A DNA stretch of 64,000 bases from Streptomyces sp. RKAG293 (GCF_023701745.1 NZ_JAJOZB010000001.1:5245501-5309500), one strand, 5' to 3'. Counted from the first letter of the stretch, positions 47,044 through 55,504 are shown. Made by a program: numbers and translations. The notes: generated by a model not told the origin, from the sequence alone.

Positions 47044-47631
47044 GGAGGTGTCGCCGCCGGTGCTCGTGCCGGCGCCGCTCGCCGCCTTCTTGCCCTGCGG
47101 GCTGCTCACGAACCACGTTCCGCCGACGCCCTGGCCGAGGGTGTCGCCGGCCTTGGTGTCCTTGGCGAAGCGGTAGAGCGGCCAGCCGCCGAGGGTGAGT
47201 TGCTTGCTGCCGTCGGCGCGGGTGACGGTGGCCACCAGGCTCCTGTCGATGCCGGTCACGGTCACGCTGTCCTTGGCGAGGGCCGGCGGCCACTTGACGG
47301 CGCAGTCGCCCGCGCAGTTCGACGCCGACGGGTGCGCGGTGTCCTTGTCGAAGCGGTAGAGCGTGCGGCCCTGGTCGTCGGTGACCATCGCGGCGAAGGC
47401 CGGGGTCTTCGCCGCGATCAGGGCGCCGGTGGGCGCGGGCAACTGCGCCGCGGGCTGTCCCGCGGGCTGCTGCGAGGCCGGCTGCGAGGTGGCCGGCGGC
47501 GTCGAGGGCTGGTCCTGCGCGCCCGACGCGTCGGAGTCCGTCGGGCCGCAGGCGGTGACGGCGAGCGCCAGAACCGCGATTCCGGAGGCGGCGAAGAGAC
47601 GGGTACGGCTGGTGCGAATGGGCTTGGACAT
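47035..47631 (-). CDS. Lipoprotein with Yx(FWY)xxD-type repeats (COG4315-like)
   Basis: 198 residues. Signal IAVLALAVTAC ends at lipobox Cys near residue 28. A Pro/Ser/Gln-rich spacer (about 35-65) leads to two repeats: LYRFDKD (about 92) with CAGDCAVKWPPAL, and LYRFAKD (about 153), followed by GTWFVSSPQG. This is the family of predicted lipoproteins with Yx(FWY)xxD motifs, whose function is not known (some link to redox or haem envelope proteins). AGGGGGAA precedes the ATG. Upstream of an ECF sigma/anti-sigma pair on the same strand with an 88-bp gap, so likely in one unit. Confidence 0.88.
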   Translation of the reverse strand: MSKPIRTSRTRLFAASGIAVLALAVTACGPTDSDASGAQDQPSTPPATSQPASQQPAGQPAAQLPAPTGALIAAKTPAFAAMVTDDQGRTLYRFDKDTAHPSASNCAGDCAVKWPPALAKDSVTVTGIDRSLVATVTRADGSKQLTLGGWPLYRFAKDTKAGDTLGQGVGGTWFVSSPQGKKAASGAGTSTGGDTSGY

Positions 47632-48133
47632 GACGGTTCCCCCTGGTGGCAGTGCGTGGACGGTGCGACGTTCGCGTCCTTCCATACGCAGCGGCCGCGC
47701 CGGCCCACTCAACGATCCGCGAAAAAAGTTTTGGGAGATTCGCTCAACAACCCACCCTGGACTGGCGATTGTGCGGTATACGCAAACGGTGCCCGTCCGA
47801 CTCAACGTCCGAGCCGTGATTCTCACCGCACGTGAGGGTTGCCCCTGAGCGCCGGGGGACGGCCGAACCCGGCTGAAGGGGTCCGAATGCCTCCGAAACG
47901 GGCCCCCGGCGGGCTCTCCGGTACCTCCGGGGCTTCCACCGACCCGTGTACGTCCTCGGGGTTCGTCATCCCGGGGGCGTACACAGGGTTGCTCCCGGCG
48001 GCTGATGTGCTGGGGCTCCCGGTTTGGTGGGATTGATATCACCACCTCAGGGGCGGATCGGGTGACAATGGACCCGAGAGGTGGACGAGTGCACGGCATC
48101 GTGGCCGCCGCTGACGACGGAGGTAGGAACGCA
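47632..48133. other. 502-bp divergent intergenic region
   Basis: Holds the divergent promoters of the lipoprotein (minus) and the LolA-like gene (plus). A short open frame around 47839-48036 lacks a ribosome-binding site and coding bias. I see no riboswitch or RNA gene. The last part, about 48040-48130, reads CACCTCAGGGGCGGATCGGG and then a Shine-Dalgarno GGAGGT at 48119. Confidence 0.5.
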
Positions 48134-49423
48134 ATGGCACGGATCCAACCGACGCAGGTCCCGGAAGCGGGAGACACCGGAGACACCGGGGGAGAGGGCA
48201 GAGGTCCAGGTCGCCGCAAGGCGATGCGGTACGCGGTCCCTGTCGCGGTGGCGGGGGTGGCGGCGGCGACCATCAGCCTCGTCCCGGCGCTCGCCGACTC
48301 CGGTAACCCCGATCTGCCGAAGATCACGGCAGAGCAGTTGCTGACGAAGATAGCCGCGTCCGACACCCAGACGGTCTCGGGCTCGGTCAAGATCACCACA
48401 GACCTCGGGCTGCCGTCCTTCCTGGGCGGCGCCACCGGCGGCGGCAGCCCCTTCGGCGGCGCGGGCGGCGACGACAGCGGCAAGGGCCGCAAGGGCAGCG
48501 GTTCCGCCGCCGACCCCAAGGCGCAGCTCACCCAGCTGCTGGCCGGCAGCCACACGCTGCACATCGCGGCCGACGGACCGGACAAGCAGCGCGTCTCGAT
48601 CATCGAGAAGGCCGCCGAGTACAGCGTCATCCACAACGGTGACCAGGTCTGGGCGTACGACAGCTCGTCCAACCAGGCGTACCACTCGACGCTGCCGAAG
48701 TCCGCAGGCAAGGCCGGCACGGACCACGCCAAGCAGCTGCCCGACGACTTCCCGAGCACCCCGCAGGCCGCGGCCCAGCAGGCGCTCAAGGCGGCGGGCC
48801 CCAACACGTCCGTCTCCGTGGACGGCACGGCGAAGGTCGCCGGGCGCAACGCCTACCAGCTTCTCGTCCAGCCCAAGGGCGGCGACTCCACGGTCGGCAC
48901 GATCCGTGTCGCGGTGGACGCGTCGACCGGGGTGCCGCTGAAGTTCACGCTGACGCCGAAAACCGGTGGCAAGGCCGCGATCGACATCGGCTTCACCAAG
49001 GTGGACTTCGGCAAGCCCGACGCGAGCACCTTCCAGTTCACCCCGCCCAAGGGCGCCAAGGTGACGGAGGACAAGGCCGACCGGACCGCGCTGAACGACA
49101 AGAGGGCGGACAAGGACGGCGCGGCCGCTCTCGAAGGCCTGAACGTCCTGGGCGCGGACTGGAATTCGGTCGCCGAGATCAAGGTGCCCAAGGGCGCCCT
49201 GCCCGGGTCCGACGCCGGATCGCAGTCCGGGCGCGGCCGGAACGACAAGAACGTGCAGGGGCTGATCGACAGCTTCGGCAAGCACGTCACCGGAAAGTTC
49301 GGTTCCGGCACGGTCTTCTCGACCCGGCTCGTCAACGCCCTGATCACCGACAACGGCACCGTGTACGTCGGTGCCGTCAACCAGGACGCCCTGCTCAAGG
49401 CCGCCAACTCGGCTGCCAAGTAA
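48134..49423 (+). CDS. Exported LolA-like / DUF2092-type protein
   Basis: 429 residues. A membrane segment (about 33-55, AVPVAVAGVAAATISLVPALA) serves as signal or anchor. The outer part looks like the LolA/RseB/LppX fold: KIAASDTQTVSGSVKITTDL near the start, a body with AEYSVIHNGDQVWAYDSSSN, and YQLLVQPKGGDSTVGTIRVAV. A Gly/Lys-rich loop (about 105-125) interrupts it. The ATG has GGAGGT 9 bases ahead. A hairpin terminator partly separates it from the ABC-2 exporter genes that follow. It may bind lipid or lipoprotein cargo, or act as a sensor (inference). Confidence 0.85.
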   Translation: MARIQPTQVPEAGDTGDTGGEGRGPGRRKAMRYAVPVAVAGVAAATISLVPALADSGNPDLPKITAEQLLTKIAASDTQTVSGSVKITTDLGLPSFLGGATGGGSPFGGAGGDDSGKGRKGSGSAADPKAQLTQLLAGSHTLHIAADGPDKQRVSIIEKAAEYSVIHNGDQVWAYDSSSNQAYHSTLPKSAGKAGTDHAKQLPDDFPSTPQAAAQQALKAAGPNTSVSVDGTAKVAGRNAYQLLVQPKGGDSTVGTIRVAVDASTGVPLKFTLTPKTGGKAAIDIGFTKVDFGKPDASTFQFTPPKGAKVTEDKADRTALNDKRADKDGAAALEGLNVLGADWNSVAEIKVPKGALPGSDAGSQSGRGRNDKNVQGLIDSFGKHVTGKFGSGTVFSTRLVNALITDNGTVYVGAVNQDALLKAANSAAK

Positions 49424-49433
49424 GCCCCTTCGT

Positions 49434-49461
49434 CCGCCCGGCCGTGTCACCGGCCGGGCGG
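49434..49461 (+). terminator. Hairpin terminator
   Basis: CCGCCCGGCCG pairs with CGGCCGGGCGG across a 6-base loop, followed by GCTCTTGTC. Lies 11 bp after the LolA-like stop, 29 bp before the ABC ATPase start; read-through may still link the genes. Confidence 0.7.
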
Positions 49462-49489
49462 GCTCTTGTCCTCCTGCAGAGGAAGTGCG

Positions 49490-50527
49490 ATGGAAGAGCC
49501 GTCCGCCGCGGCCGGACCCGGGACCGCGGCCGATGCCGAGGCCGTGGTCGAGGCCGTGATCGAGACCCGTGGTCTGACGAAGCAGTACCGGGGGACGCTC
49601 GCCGTGGACGGCCTGGATCTCCGGGTGCCGCGCGGCAGCGTCTTCGGCTTCCTCGGGCCCAATGGCTCGGGCAAGACGACCACCATCCGGATGCTGATGG
49701 GCCTGATCGAGCCGACGGCCGGGACGGCCGCGGTGCTGGGCCGTCCGATGCCGCGCGCCGGACGCACGGTGCTCCCGAAGGTCGGCGCGCTGATCGAGGG
49801 ACCGGCGCTCTACGGATTTCTCTCCGGCCGCGACAACCTGGTGCGCTACGACTCCGCCGATCCCACGGCGGACCCCCGCACGCGCACCGCGCGGGTCGGG
49901 GACGCGCTCGACCGGGTCGGTCTCGCCGCCGCCGCGGGCAAGAAGGCCCGGGCGTACTCGCTCGGCATGAAGCAGCGGCTCGGCCTAGCGTCCGCGCTGC
50001 TGCAACCGCGCGAGCTGCTGGTGCTGGACGAGCCGACGAACGGTCTCGACCCGCAGGGCATGCGCGAGATCCGGTCCCTGATCAGGGAGTTGGCGGCCGA
50101 CGGCACGACCGTGTTCCTCTCCTCGCATCTGCTCGACGAGATCGAGCAGGTGTGCTCGCACGTCGCCGTCATGGCGCGCGGCCGGCTCATCACCCAGGGG
50201 ACCGTCGCGGAACTGGCGGCCGGTACGCGTGGCCGGCTCGCCGTGACGACCCCCGATCCGGCGGACGCGGTACGGATTCTCAAGGAGCACGGCGTGACGG
50301 ATCTGATCGTCCTGGACGACAAGGTCACCGGCGAACTGCCACCCGACCCGCCGGATGCGGCGGAAAGGTCCACATCGGCGGAAGCGGCGGAACCGCTGGA
50401 CCTCGCGGACCTCAACGCGGCCCTGGTGGCCGCCGGGGTGCGGGTCCGCGGCTTCGGGGTCGAACGGGCCTCGCTGGAGGACGCGTTCGTGGCGCTGACC
50501 GGGGAGGGCTTCGATGTCGCGGGCTGA
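49490..50527 (+). CDS. ABC-2 type exporter ATPase
   Basis: 345 residues. Walker A GPNGSGKTT (56-64), signature YSLGMKQRLGLASAL, Walker B LLVLDEPTNGLDPQG. The C-terminal ~100 residues are a DrrA-like extension of these drug/polysaccharide exporters. AGAGGAAG precedes the ATG at 49490. A frame start 8 codons upstream is possible. Overlaps the permease gene by 14 bases. Confidence 0.93.
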   Translation: MEEPSAAAGPGTAADAEAVVEAVIETRGLTKQYRGTLAVDGLDLRVPRGSVFGFLGPNGSGKTTTIRMLMGLIEPTAGTAAVLGRPMPRAGRTVLPKVGALIEGPALYGFLSGRDNLVRYDSADPTADPRTRTARVGDALDRVGLAAAAGKKARAYSLGMKQRLGLASALLQPRELLVLDEPTNGLDPQGMREIRSLIRELAADGTTVFLSSHLLDEIEQVCSHVAVMARGRLITQGTVAELAAGTRGRLAVTTPDPADAVRILKEHGVTDLIVLDDKVTGELPPDPPDAAERSTSAEAAEPLDLADLNAALVAAGVRVRGFGVERASLEDAFVALTGEGFDVAG

Positions 50528-51413
50528 GGCCGAGGCGGTCCCCGTCGTCCGCCCCCTGAGCAGCGCCCTCTGGTCGCTGGGGCTGTTCCGCAGCGAGCTG
50601 ACGATCGTCTTCCGCCGCTGGCGGACCGTGGCGCTGCTGGCGGTGCTCGCCGCCGTGCCGCTGCTGGTCGGGATCGCGGTGAAGATCGAGACCCGGGACG
50701 GCGGTTCGGCCGGCCGGGGCGGCGGCGGGGGAGAGGGAGCGGGTCCCGCGTTCATCTCGCAGGTCAGCAACAACGGCCTGTTCCTGAGCTTCGCGTCGCT
50801 CGCCGCGACCCTGCCGGTCTTCCTTCCCATGGCGGTCGGCGTGATCGCCGGTGACTCCGTCGCGGGCGAGGCGAGCTCCGGCACGCTGCGCTATCTGCTG
50901 GTGGCCCCCGCCGGCCGGACCCGGCTGCTGCTCGCCAAGTTCACCGCCGTGGCCGTCTTCTGCGCGGTGGCGACGCTGGTCGTGGCGGGCGCGGCACTGG
51001 CGGTCGGCGCGGCGTTCTTCCCGCTGGGGGACGTGACGCTGCTGTCGGGCACGACCATCTCGTTCTCCGACGGCCTGCTGCGCGCCCTGATGATCGCGGC
51101 GCTGGTCGCGGCCTCGCTGGTGGGCGTCGCCGCGATCGGGCTGTTCATCTCGACCCTCACCAACAGCGGTATCGGCGCGATGGCGGCGACGGTGGGTCTG
51201 GTGATCACCGTGCAGATCGTGGACACGATCCCGCAGCTGCACGTGGTCCAGCCGTATCTCTTCCCGCACTACTGGCTGAGCTTCGCGGACGTTCTGCGAG
51301 CCCCGGTCTACTGGGACGACATCGTCAAGAACCTCGGTCTGCAGGCGCTGTACGCGGCGGTGTTCGGCTCCGCCGCGTGGGCGCGCTTCACCTCGCGGGA
51401 CATCAGCGCGTGA
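50514..51413 (+). CDS. ABC-2 type exporter permease
   Basis: 299 residues, six membrane helices. The first (about 39-56, VALLAVLAAVPLLVGIAV) is followed by a Gly-rich outer loop. EASSGTLRYLLVAPAGRTRLL is the conserved cytoplasmic helix of ABC-2 membrane proteins. It forms an exporter with the ATPase above. Cargo unknown. Confidence 0.9.
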   Translation: MSRAEAEAVPVVRPLSSALWSLGLFRSELTIVFRRWRTVALLAVLAAVPLLVGIAVKIETRDGGSAGRGGGGGEGAGPAFISQVSNNGLFLSFASLAATLPVFLPMAVGVIAGDSVAGEASSGTLRYLLVAPAGRTRLLLAKFTAVAVFCAVATLVVAGAALAVGAAFFPLGDVTLLSGTTISFSDGLLRALMIAALVAASLVGVAAIGLFISTLTNSGIGAMAATVGLVITVQIVDTIPQLHVVQPYLFPHYWLSFADVLRAPVYWDDIVKNLGLQALYAAVFGSAAWARFTSRDISA

Positions 51414-51457
51414 ACCTCGGCGGGTGAGGCCGGGCCGCCCGGTGCGGCACCGTCGTG

Positions 51458-51531
51458 CCGCGGAGCAACCATCGTTCCGCGGAGCAACCATCGTTCCGCG
51501 GAGCACCGTCATTCCGCGGAGCACCGTCATT
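51458..51531. repeat. Four tandem 18-19 bp repeats
   Basis: Two units CCGCGGAGCAACCATCGTT (51458-51495) and two units CCGCGGAGCACCGTCATT (51496-51531). They lie between the convergent exporter and flavoprotein genes and run 5 bases into the end of the latter. Each unit has a CCGCGG palindrome. Confidence 0.75.
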
Positions 51532-52090
51532 CCGTGAAGAACTCCTTCGCCCGGCCCAGCGCCGCGGTGTCGTTCAGTACGTCGCCGGGCTCGCTGCCGT
51601 TGCCGGTCAGCACGCCGCCCCACTCCATCGTCAGGTAGTTCGCCGTCTTCTCCAGCGTGCCCGCGAGGGCGTCGGCGTCGGCGGGGTCCTGCCCCGCCAG
51701 AGCGGTGATGCCCCAGAGCTTGCGTCCGGCCATCCGGGGCTTGAAGTCCACGCCCGGTACGCGCATCCAGCCCGACCAGTGGTCGAGGTAGCGCTTGGTG
51801 GCGGTCGAGACGCTGTACCAGTAGAGCGGCGAGGCGATCACGAGGTCGGTCGCGCCCAGGGTGGCGTCCAGCAGGACCTTGCCGTGGCCGGTGGGCGCCG
51901 GGTAGCGGCCGTCGCCCGCGTGGCGCAGATCCTCGAAGTCCGGCAGTGGCAGATCCGCCAGCCGCAGCCACTGCTGCTCGGCGCCGGGGGGCAGTTGTTC
52001 GGCGGCGTGGCGCGCCAGCAGTTCGGTGTTGCCGTCCGCGCGAGGGCTGCCGAGAACGAAGAGGAACGTCCGCTGAGTGTGCATACGCAT
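51527..52090 (-). CDS. NAD(P)H-dependent FMN reductase / flavodoxin-family protein
   Basis: 187 residues. An N-terminal flavodoxin-like fold with FLFVLGSPRADGNTELLA (the FMN phosphate loop), then TDLVIASPLYWYSVS with the family's P-x-Y-W/Y stretch, and GGVLTGNG. It should reduce FMN or a quinone. Two ATG codons (52090, 52084) could start it, and no Shine-Dalgarno is visible. A dyad lies directly upstream. Confidence 0.88.
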   Translation of the reverse strand: MRMHTQRTFLFVLGSPRADGNTELLARHAAEQLPPGAEQQWLRLADLPLPDFEDLRHAGDGRYPAPTGHGKVLLDATLGATDLVIASPLYWYSVSTATKRYLDHWSGWMRVPGVDFKPRMAGRKLWGITALAGQDPADADALAGTLEKTANYLTMEWGGVLTGNGSEPGDVLNDTAALGRAKEFFTE

Positions 52091-52092
52091 TT

Positions 52093-52110
52093 ATTGCACG
52101 CGCATGTAAT
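52093..52110. promoter_or_regulatory. 18-bp dyad upstream of the FMN reductase
   Basis: ATTGCACGCGCATGTAAT, an imperfect palindrome with half-sites ATTRCAYG. It begins 2 bp before the start codon, so a bound repressor would block transcription start. The form is like MarR/HxlR operators. Confidence 0.5.
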
Positions 52111-52187
52111 TCTCGTCAAGGCCGTTCGGTCGATGTGGACCGGCAGGGGGATGGGACGAGGCCGGAGGTGGGTGGGGTGTTGGGCTG

Positions 52188-52217
52188 CGGCCCGCAGATG
52201 CTGTCATCTGCGGGCCG
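52188..52217. terminator. Perfect 13-bp hairpin
   Basis: CGGCCCGCAGATG, loop CTGT, CATCTGCGGGCCG. It is ~230 bp downstream of the serine hydrolase stop (minus strand) and is the likely end of the peptide-led operon. The rest of the 52111-52446 gap shows nothing else. Confidence 0.6.
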
Positions 52218-52446
52218 CTGAACGTGACCCTGCCGCGCTGAGGTGCGGTGGTCTTCGTGGCGACCCGGAGTCGGCGGACTGGACAGGTTGTGATCAATCG
52301 CCCGGGAGGCGCATCCATTCCTTCACATGCTAGTGGGATGTACCAGACATTTGTCACCAATCACCATGTCGCTGATGAAGGTATCCGGTTGATGGCCACT
52401 CGACTGGCTCAGCACGCCGAAAGGTGCCGGAATCCGGTGGGAGGCG

Positions 52447-53544
52447 TCAGCGGGTTCGCAGGAGCGCCAGTGCACCCAGTGCGTCGTACGCGCGCTGGAT
52501 GAAGGTGCTGTTCATGGCCGGAGCGGTGTTGGTCAGGGCGACGAGGGCCACCTCCGACTGCGGACTGAAACCGGCGAAGGACGAGAAGCCGCGGGTGCCG
52601 CCGGAGTGGTGGTAGAGATCGTGGCCGGGGCGCGGCTGGATGTTCCAGATCAGTCCGAGGCGCCGGGTGCCGCGCGGGACGGCGAGCCGGGGGCGGATCA
52701 CGTCGGCGAGCCCGGCCTGCAACGACGGCCCGGCCGCCGTGCCGGGGTCGATCAGCGCGTCCAGCAGGTGGAGCAGGTCCCGTCCGCTGGAGCGCGCCGC
52801 CCCCGCCGCGGGCAGGCCCGGGATCCGCCAGGCGGGCCGGGCGCGGCCGTGCCAGTAGCCGGTGGCCTGCGGGAGGCCGTCGGCGCAGTCCGTCCTGAGC
52901 AGGCCGAGGGGGTGCAACACCCGGGCGGTGAGCAGGCTTTCGTAGCAGCAGGCCGCGCCGGTGCCGTAGGCGTCGGTGCCATGGGGGTCGGCGGCTTGGG
53001 CGTCGGCGGCATCGGCGGCGCGTACCAGCAGGTGTCCGAGCAGGCCGACGGCGAAGTTGGAGTAGCGCAACCGGGAGCCGGGCTCGAAGCGCGGCCGGGT
53101 GCGCCGCACCGCGCGCAGCAGGTCGTCGTGCGAGAACGCGGCATAGGGATTGGTCAGCCAGCGCGCGCGGCCGGAGACCAGCAGGCCGGGCGGCAGTCGC
53201 GGCAGTCCCGAGGTGTGGGTGGCGAGATGCAGCAGCGTCATGGGCGCGCCGCGGGGGCGCGGACCGGTTCCGGGCGGCAGGAAGCGGGAGACGGGATCGT
53301 CATGGGCGACCTCGCCGCGGGCCGCCTGCTCCGCGAGCAGAAGGGCCGTCAGAACCTTGGTGAGCGAGCCGATTTCGAACCGGGTGTCGGCGTCGACCGG
53401 GTCGCCGCCGACGTGGGCCGTACGTCCTTCGGTGAGGAACACCCGTTCGTCACCGAGCCGCAGGGCGACGACGGTGCCACTGGCCCCGGAACGGGTGCCG
53501 AGCAGCGGGGCGGCCGCCTCCGCCGCCCACCGGGTCATCGCCAC
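52447..53544 (-). CDS. Serine hydrolase, beta-lactamase/class C PBP-like
   Basis: 365 residues, no signal peptide. SxxK motif SLTK (60-63), YxN motif YSN (161-163) and HSGG as third motif (near 315; KTG/HTG in the family). It lacks a recognisable secretion signal, so it acts in the cytoplasm, if active. It starts 4 bp after the stop of the preceding gene. GTG at 53544 or ATG at 53538 could start it. As the last gene of a peptide-led operon it may process or cyclise a peptide (inference). A role in beta-lactam resistance is unlikely. Confidence 0.9.
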   Translation of the reverse strand: MAMTRWAAEAAAPLLGTRSGASGTVVALRLGDERVFLTEGRTAHVGGDPVDADTRFEIGSLTKVLTALLLAEQAARGEVAHDDPVSRFLPPGTGPRPRGAPMTLLHLATHTSGLPRLPPGLLVSGRARWLTNPYAAFSHDDLLRAVRRTRPRFEPGSRLRYSNFAVGLLGHLLVRAADAADAQAADPHGTDAYGTGAACCYESLLTARVLHPLGLLRTDCADGLPQATGYWHGRARPAWRIPGLPAAGAARSSGRDLLHLLDALIDPGTAAGPSLQAGLADVIRPRLAVPRGTRRLGLIWNIQPRPGHDLYHHSGGTRGFSSFAGFSPQSEVALVALTNTAPAMNSTFIQRAYDALGALALLRTR

Positions 53545-53548
53545 CGCG

Positions 53549-54526
53549 TCACGGCTGAACCGGACTGCCGTCGGCGTCGGGAGAAGCGCCGCCGGAACCG
53601 CCGCCGGAACCGCCGTCGAGGGTGCGGGAGACCGCCAGGGTGCCGGCGATCGCGGCGACGACCGCCGTGTGCTGCTGGTCCGCGAACCGGTCGTCGGGGT
53701 CGTCGGAGACGGCGGACGCGTCGCGTGGCACCAGGCCGTCCTCGTGCTGGATGCCGGCCATCAGCTCCCAGGCCCCCGGGTCGAGGTACGGCTCCTTCAG
53801 ACAGCTGCCGACGATCATCAGCTCGCCCAGCAGGTCCCACTCGCCGACCTCGGCCCAGATGTCGATCCAGGCCGGGAGCCACGCGGCGAGGTAGTCGCCG
53901 ATGTCGTCGGGGAGGTCCTCCGGTCTGCGTCCCCAGTCGGTCACATGGAAGACCGTGTGCGTCATGCTGTAGCCGGTCAGCCAGTCGATGAGCCAGGGTT
54001 CCGGAGTGTTCCCGAGCCAGGTGGCGCGGATCAGCTCCTCCCAGTCACCCGCCCGCCCGGTGCCTTCGAGACCGGTGACGCGCGCCGCGTTGGCGACGGC
54101 GAGGGCACGGTTGGGATGGTGCTCCACGCTGCGCACCGACCGCAATCCGGTGATCTGCCGGAGCAGTTGCTGCATCGGCTCATGGCGGTAGCCGCCGCGG
54201 GCGAGGTGCGCGTACGTCTCCAGCGAGTCCGTCATGAGCGGGTACCCCAGCAGCCGCGCGTAGAGCAGGTCGCCCTCGCCGAACTGCCCCCAGGCGTGGT
54301 CCATCATGTCGCGGGCCTGCCGCAGTCCGGTCGCGCCGGACACGGACTCGCGCACCACCAGGGAGGCGGCGAGGGCCAGTTCGCCGATCGCCTTGTAGAC
54401 GCCGGGAGGGTCGGAGACATCGGTGCCGGTGCCTTCCGGCAGTGCGCCGCGCCGGTGGTGTTCGTGCAGCCAGCCCAGTGCCTTCGTGCTCACCTGGTGG
54501 GCGGTCGCTGTCACCGACGCCGTCAT
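53549..54526 (-). CDS. Uncharacterised helical protein of the peptide-led operon
   Basis: 325 residues. Mostly helical and Trp/Leu-rich; stretches such as TKALGWLHEHHRRGALP, MMDHAWGQFGEGDLLYAR and DIGDYLAAWLPAWIDIWAEV suggest helical repeats like those of terpene cyclases or lanthionine-type alpha/alpha barrels, but no catalytic motif is seen. HTVFHVTDWGRRPEDLP contains the only strong His/Asp cluster. ATGA overlap with the gene upstream. A Gly/Ser tail ends it. Function unknown; an actinobacterial family of similar size exists, but I do not assign a number. Confidence 0.75.
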   Translation of the reverse strand: MTASVTATAHQVSTKALGWLHEHHRRGALPEGTGTDVSDPPGVYKAIGELALAASLVVRESVSGATGLRQARDMMDHAWGQFGEGDLLYARLLGYPLMTDSLETYAHLARGGYRHEPMQQLLRQITGLRSVRSVEHHPNRALAVANAARVTGLEGTGRAGDWEELIRATWLGNTPEPWLIDWLTGYSMTHTVFHVTDWGRRPEDLPDDIGDYLAAWLPAWIDIWAEVGEWDLLGELMIVGSCLKEPYLDPGAWELMAGIQHEDGLVPRDASAVSDDPDDRFADQQHTAVVAAIAGTLAVSRTLDGGSGGGSGGASPDADGSPVQP

Positions 54527-55319
54527 ACGGGCTCCAGTCCGAGTAGGTTGCCGGCGATCGCGGTGTCGAGGGCGAGCCGGGGTCCGTTGCCGAGCATCCG
54601 CAGATGCGTGACCAGCGGGACGGGGTCGAGGGGCAGTGCCACCCCCTCGTGCTGGAGGAGCGCCAGCCACCGGGCGATCCGTGCCGCCGTGGGGTAGTCG
54701 CGGCGCAGCAGCGAACGTGTCGCACCGCGCGCGAGCGCCAACGGCGCCTGGCGGGCTGCCGCGTGCACGGGTCCGTCAAGACCGGGAAGGGCCAGCGAGG
54801 ACAACTGCCCCATCCGCACGGACCATTCGGCCCACCCGAGGTCACGCGCGGGACCGGGGGACGGCGCCTCGGCCGGGCGGAGCCCGACGCGCCGCGCGAG
54901 CAGCGGCGCTTCGGCCGGCCGCGCGGCGTACCGCGACACCACCTCGGCCGCCGCGCCCTCCGCGGCGAAGCGCGCCAGCATCGATCCGGTGGCCCAGTCC
55001 CGCCATGCCATCACCCACGGCTCGGCCGGCCCGGCGGGCGGCGACTGGGGAACGCCCTGCGGGGGCGGGAGGACGGTGAAGGACCGTGCCACGGCCGCCG
55101 CGTCCAGGGGGTGCAGGGCGGCGCCGGTGAGCAGATGGGGGCGAAGGTGTCCGCCCCGACGACCCGGACGGCGGCGAGCGCCGCCGCACCGTCCTCGGCT
55201 CCTTCGACGTGGGCGGCGACCATGGCCGTGCCCCCGGCGCCGTGGAGGGCGTCGAGGGCACTGCGAGCCAGGTCGGCCGCCGAGTCGGCGTACGCCGTCC
55301 GCGACCGATCGGAGCTCAC
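54523..55319 (-). pseudogene. Frameshifted gene of the peptide-led operon
   Basis: An ATG at 55319 (ATGA overlap with the peptide gene) starts MSSDRSRTAYADSAADLARS and runs well to VRVVGADTFAP, near residue 61. There the reading moves to another phase: the -1 frame continues HLLTGAALHPLDAAAVARSF and stays open to 54523. The switch is at a run of five C on the coding strand (55137-55141); one more C would join both halves to about 265 residues. The gene can be a true frameshift mutant, a sequencing error, or a slippage site. Both halves look coding. No family recognised; the C-terminal part has Arg/Ala-rich helices (RDYPTAARIARWLALLQHEG). Confidence 0.7.
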
Positions 55320-55504
55320 TTGTCCTTCGGCTCCTTCGGCTGCGACGGCGAAAGCAGCAGCCCGAGGAGGAGGATCCCGCCGCCGATGGCCTGCGGCGAG
55401 TAGACCGGGGCATCGCTCAGGGCCGTCTCGGGCTCCATCATCGCGAGGCCGAGTGCCGTCGGGTCTGGTGCGACAACGGGTGAGTGCAAGGTCTGAGCAA
55501 GCAT
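55316..55504 (-). CDS. 62-residue peptide heading an unknown operon
   Basis: A strong GAGGAGG 6 bases before the ATG shows it is translated. Residues 1-37 are polar with acidic and Pro/Met residues (PTALGLAMMEPETALSD). Residues about 38-54 are hydrophobic (AIGGGILLLGLLL), and the end is charged (QPKEPKDK). This suggests either a small membrane peptide or a RiPP-like precursor whose C-terminal part is used. Overlaps the next gene by 4 bases (ATGA). Three coupled genes follow. No cysteines are present, which argues against lanthipeptides. Confidence 0.7.
   Translation of the reverse strand: MLAQTLHSPVVAPDPTALGLAMMEPETALSDAPVYSPQAIGGGILLLGLLLSPSQPKEPKDK

Noticed and set aside
47839-48036. A 65-codon open frame in the 502-bp intergenic region
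   Set aside because: No ribosome-binding site, no codon bias, no recognisable protein.
52447-53544. Beta-lactam resistance gene
   Set aside because: The SxxK/YxN motifs show a class C PBP-like hydrolase, but there is no signal peptide and it is in an operon with unknown peptide genes; resistance is not supported.
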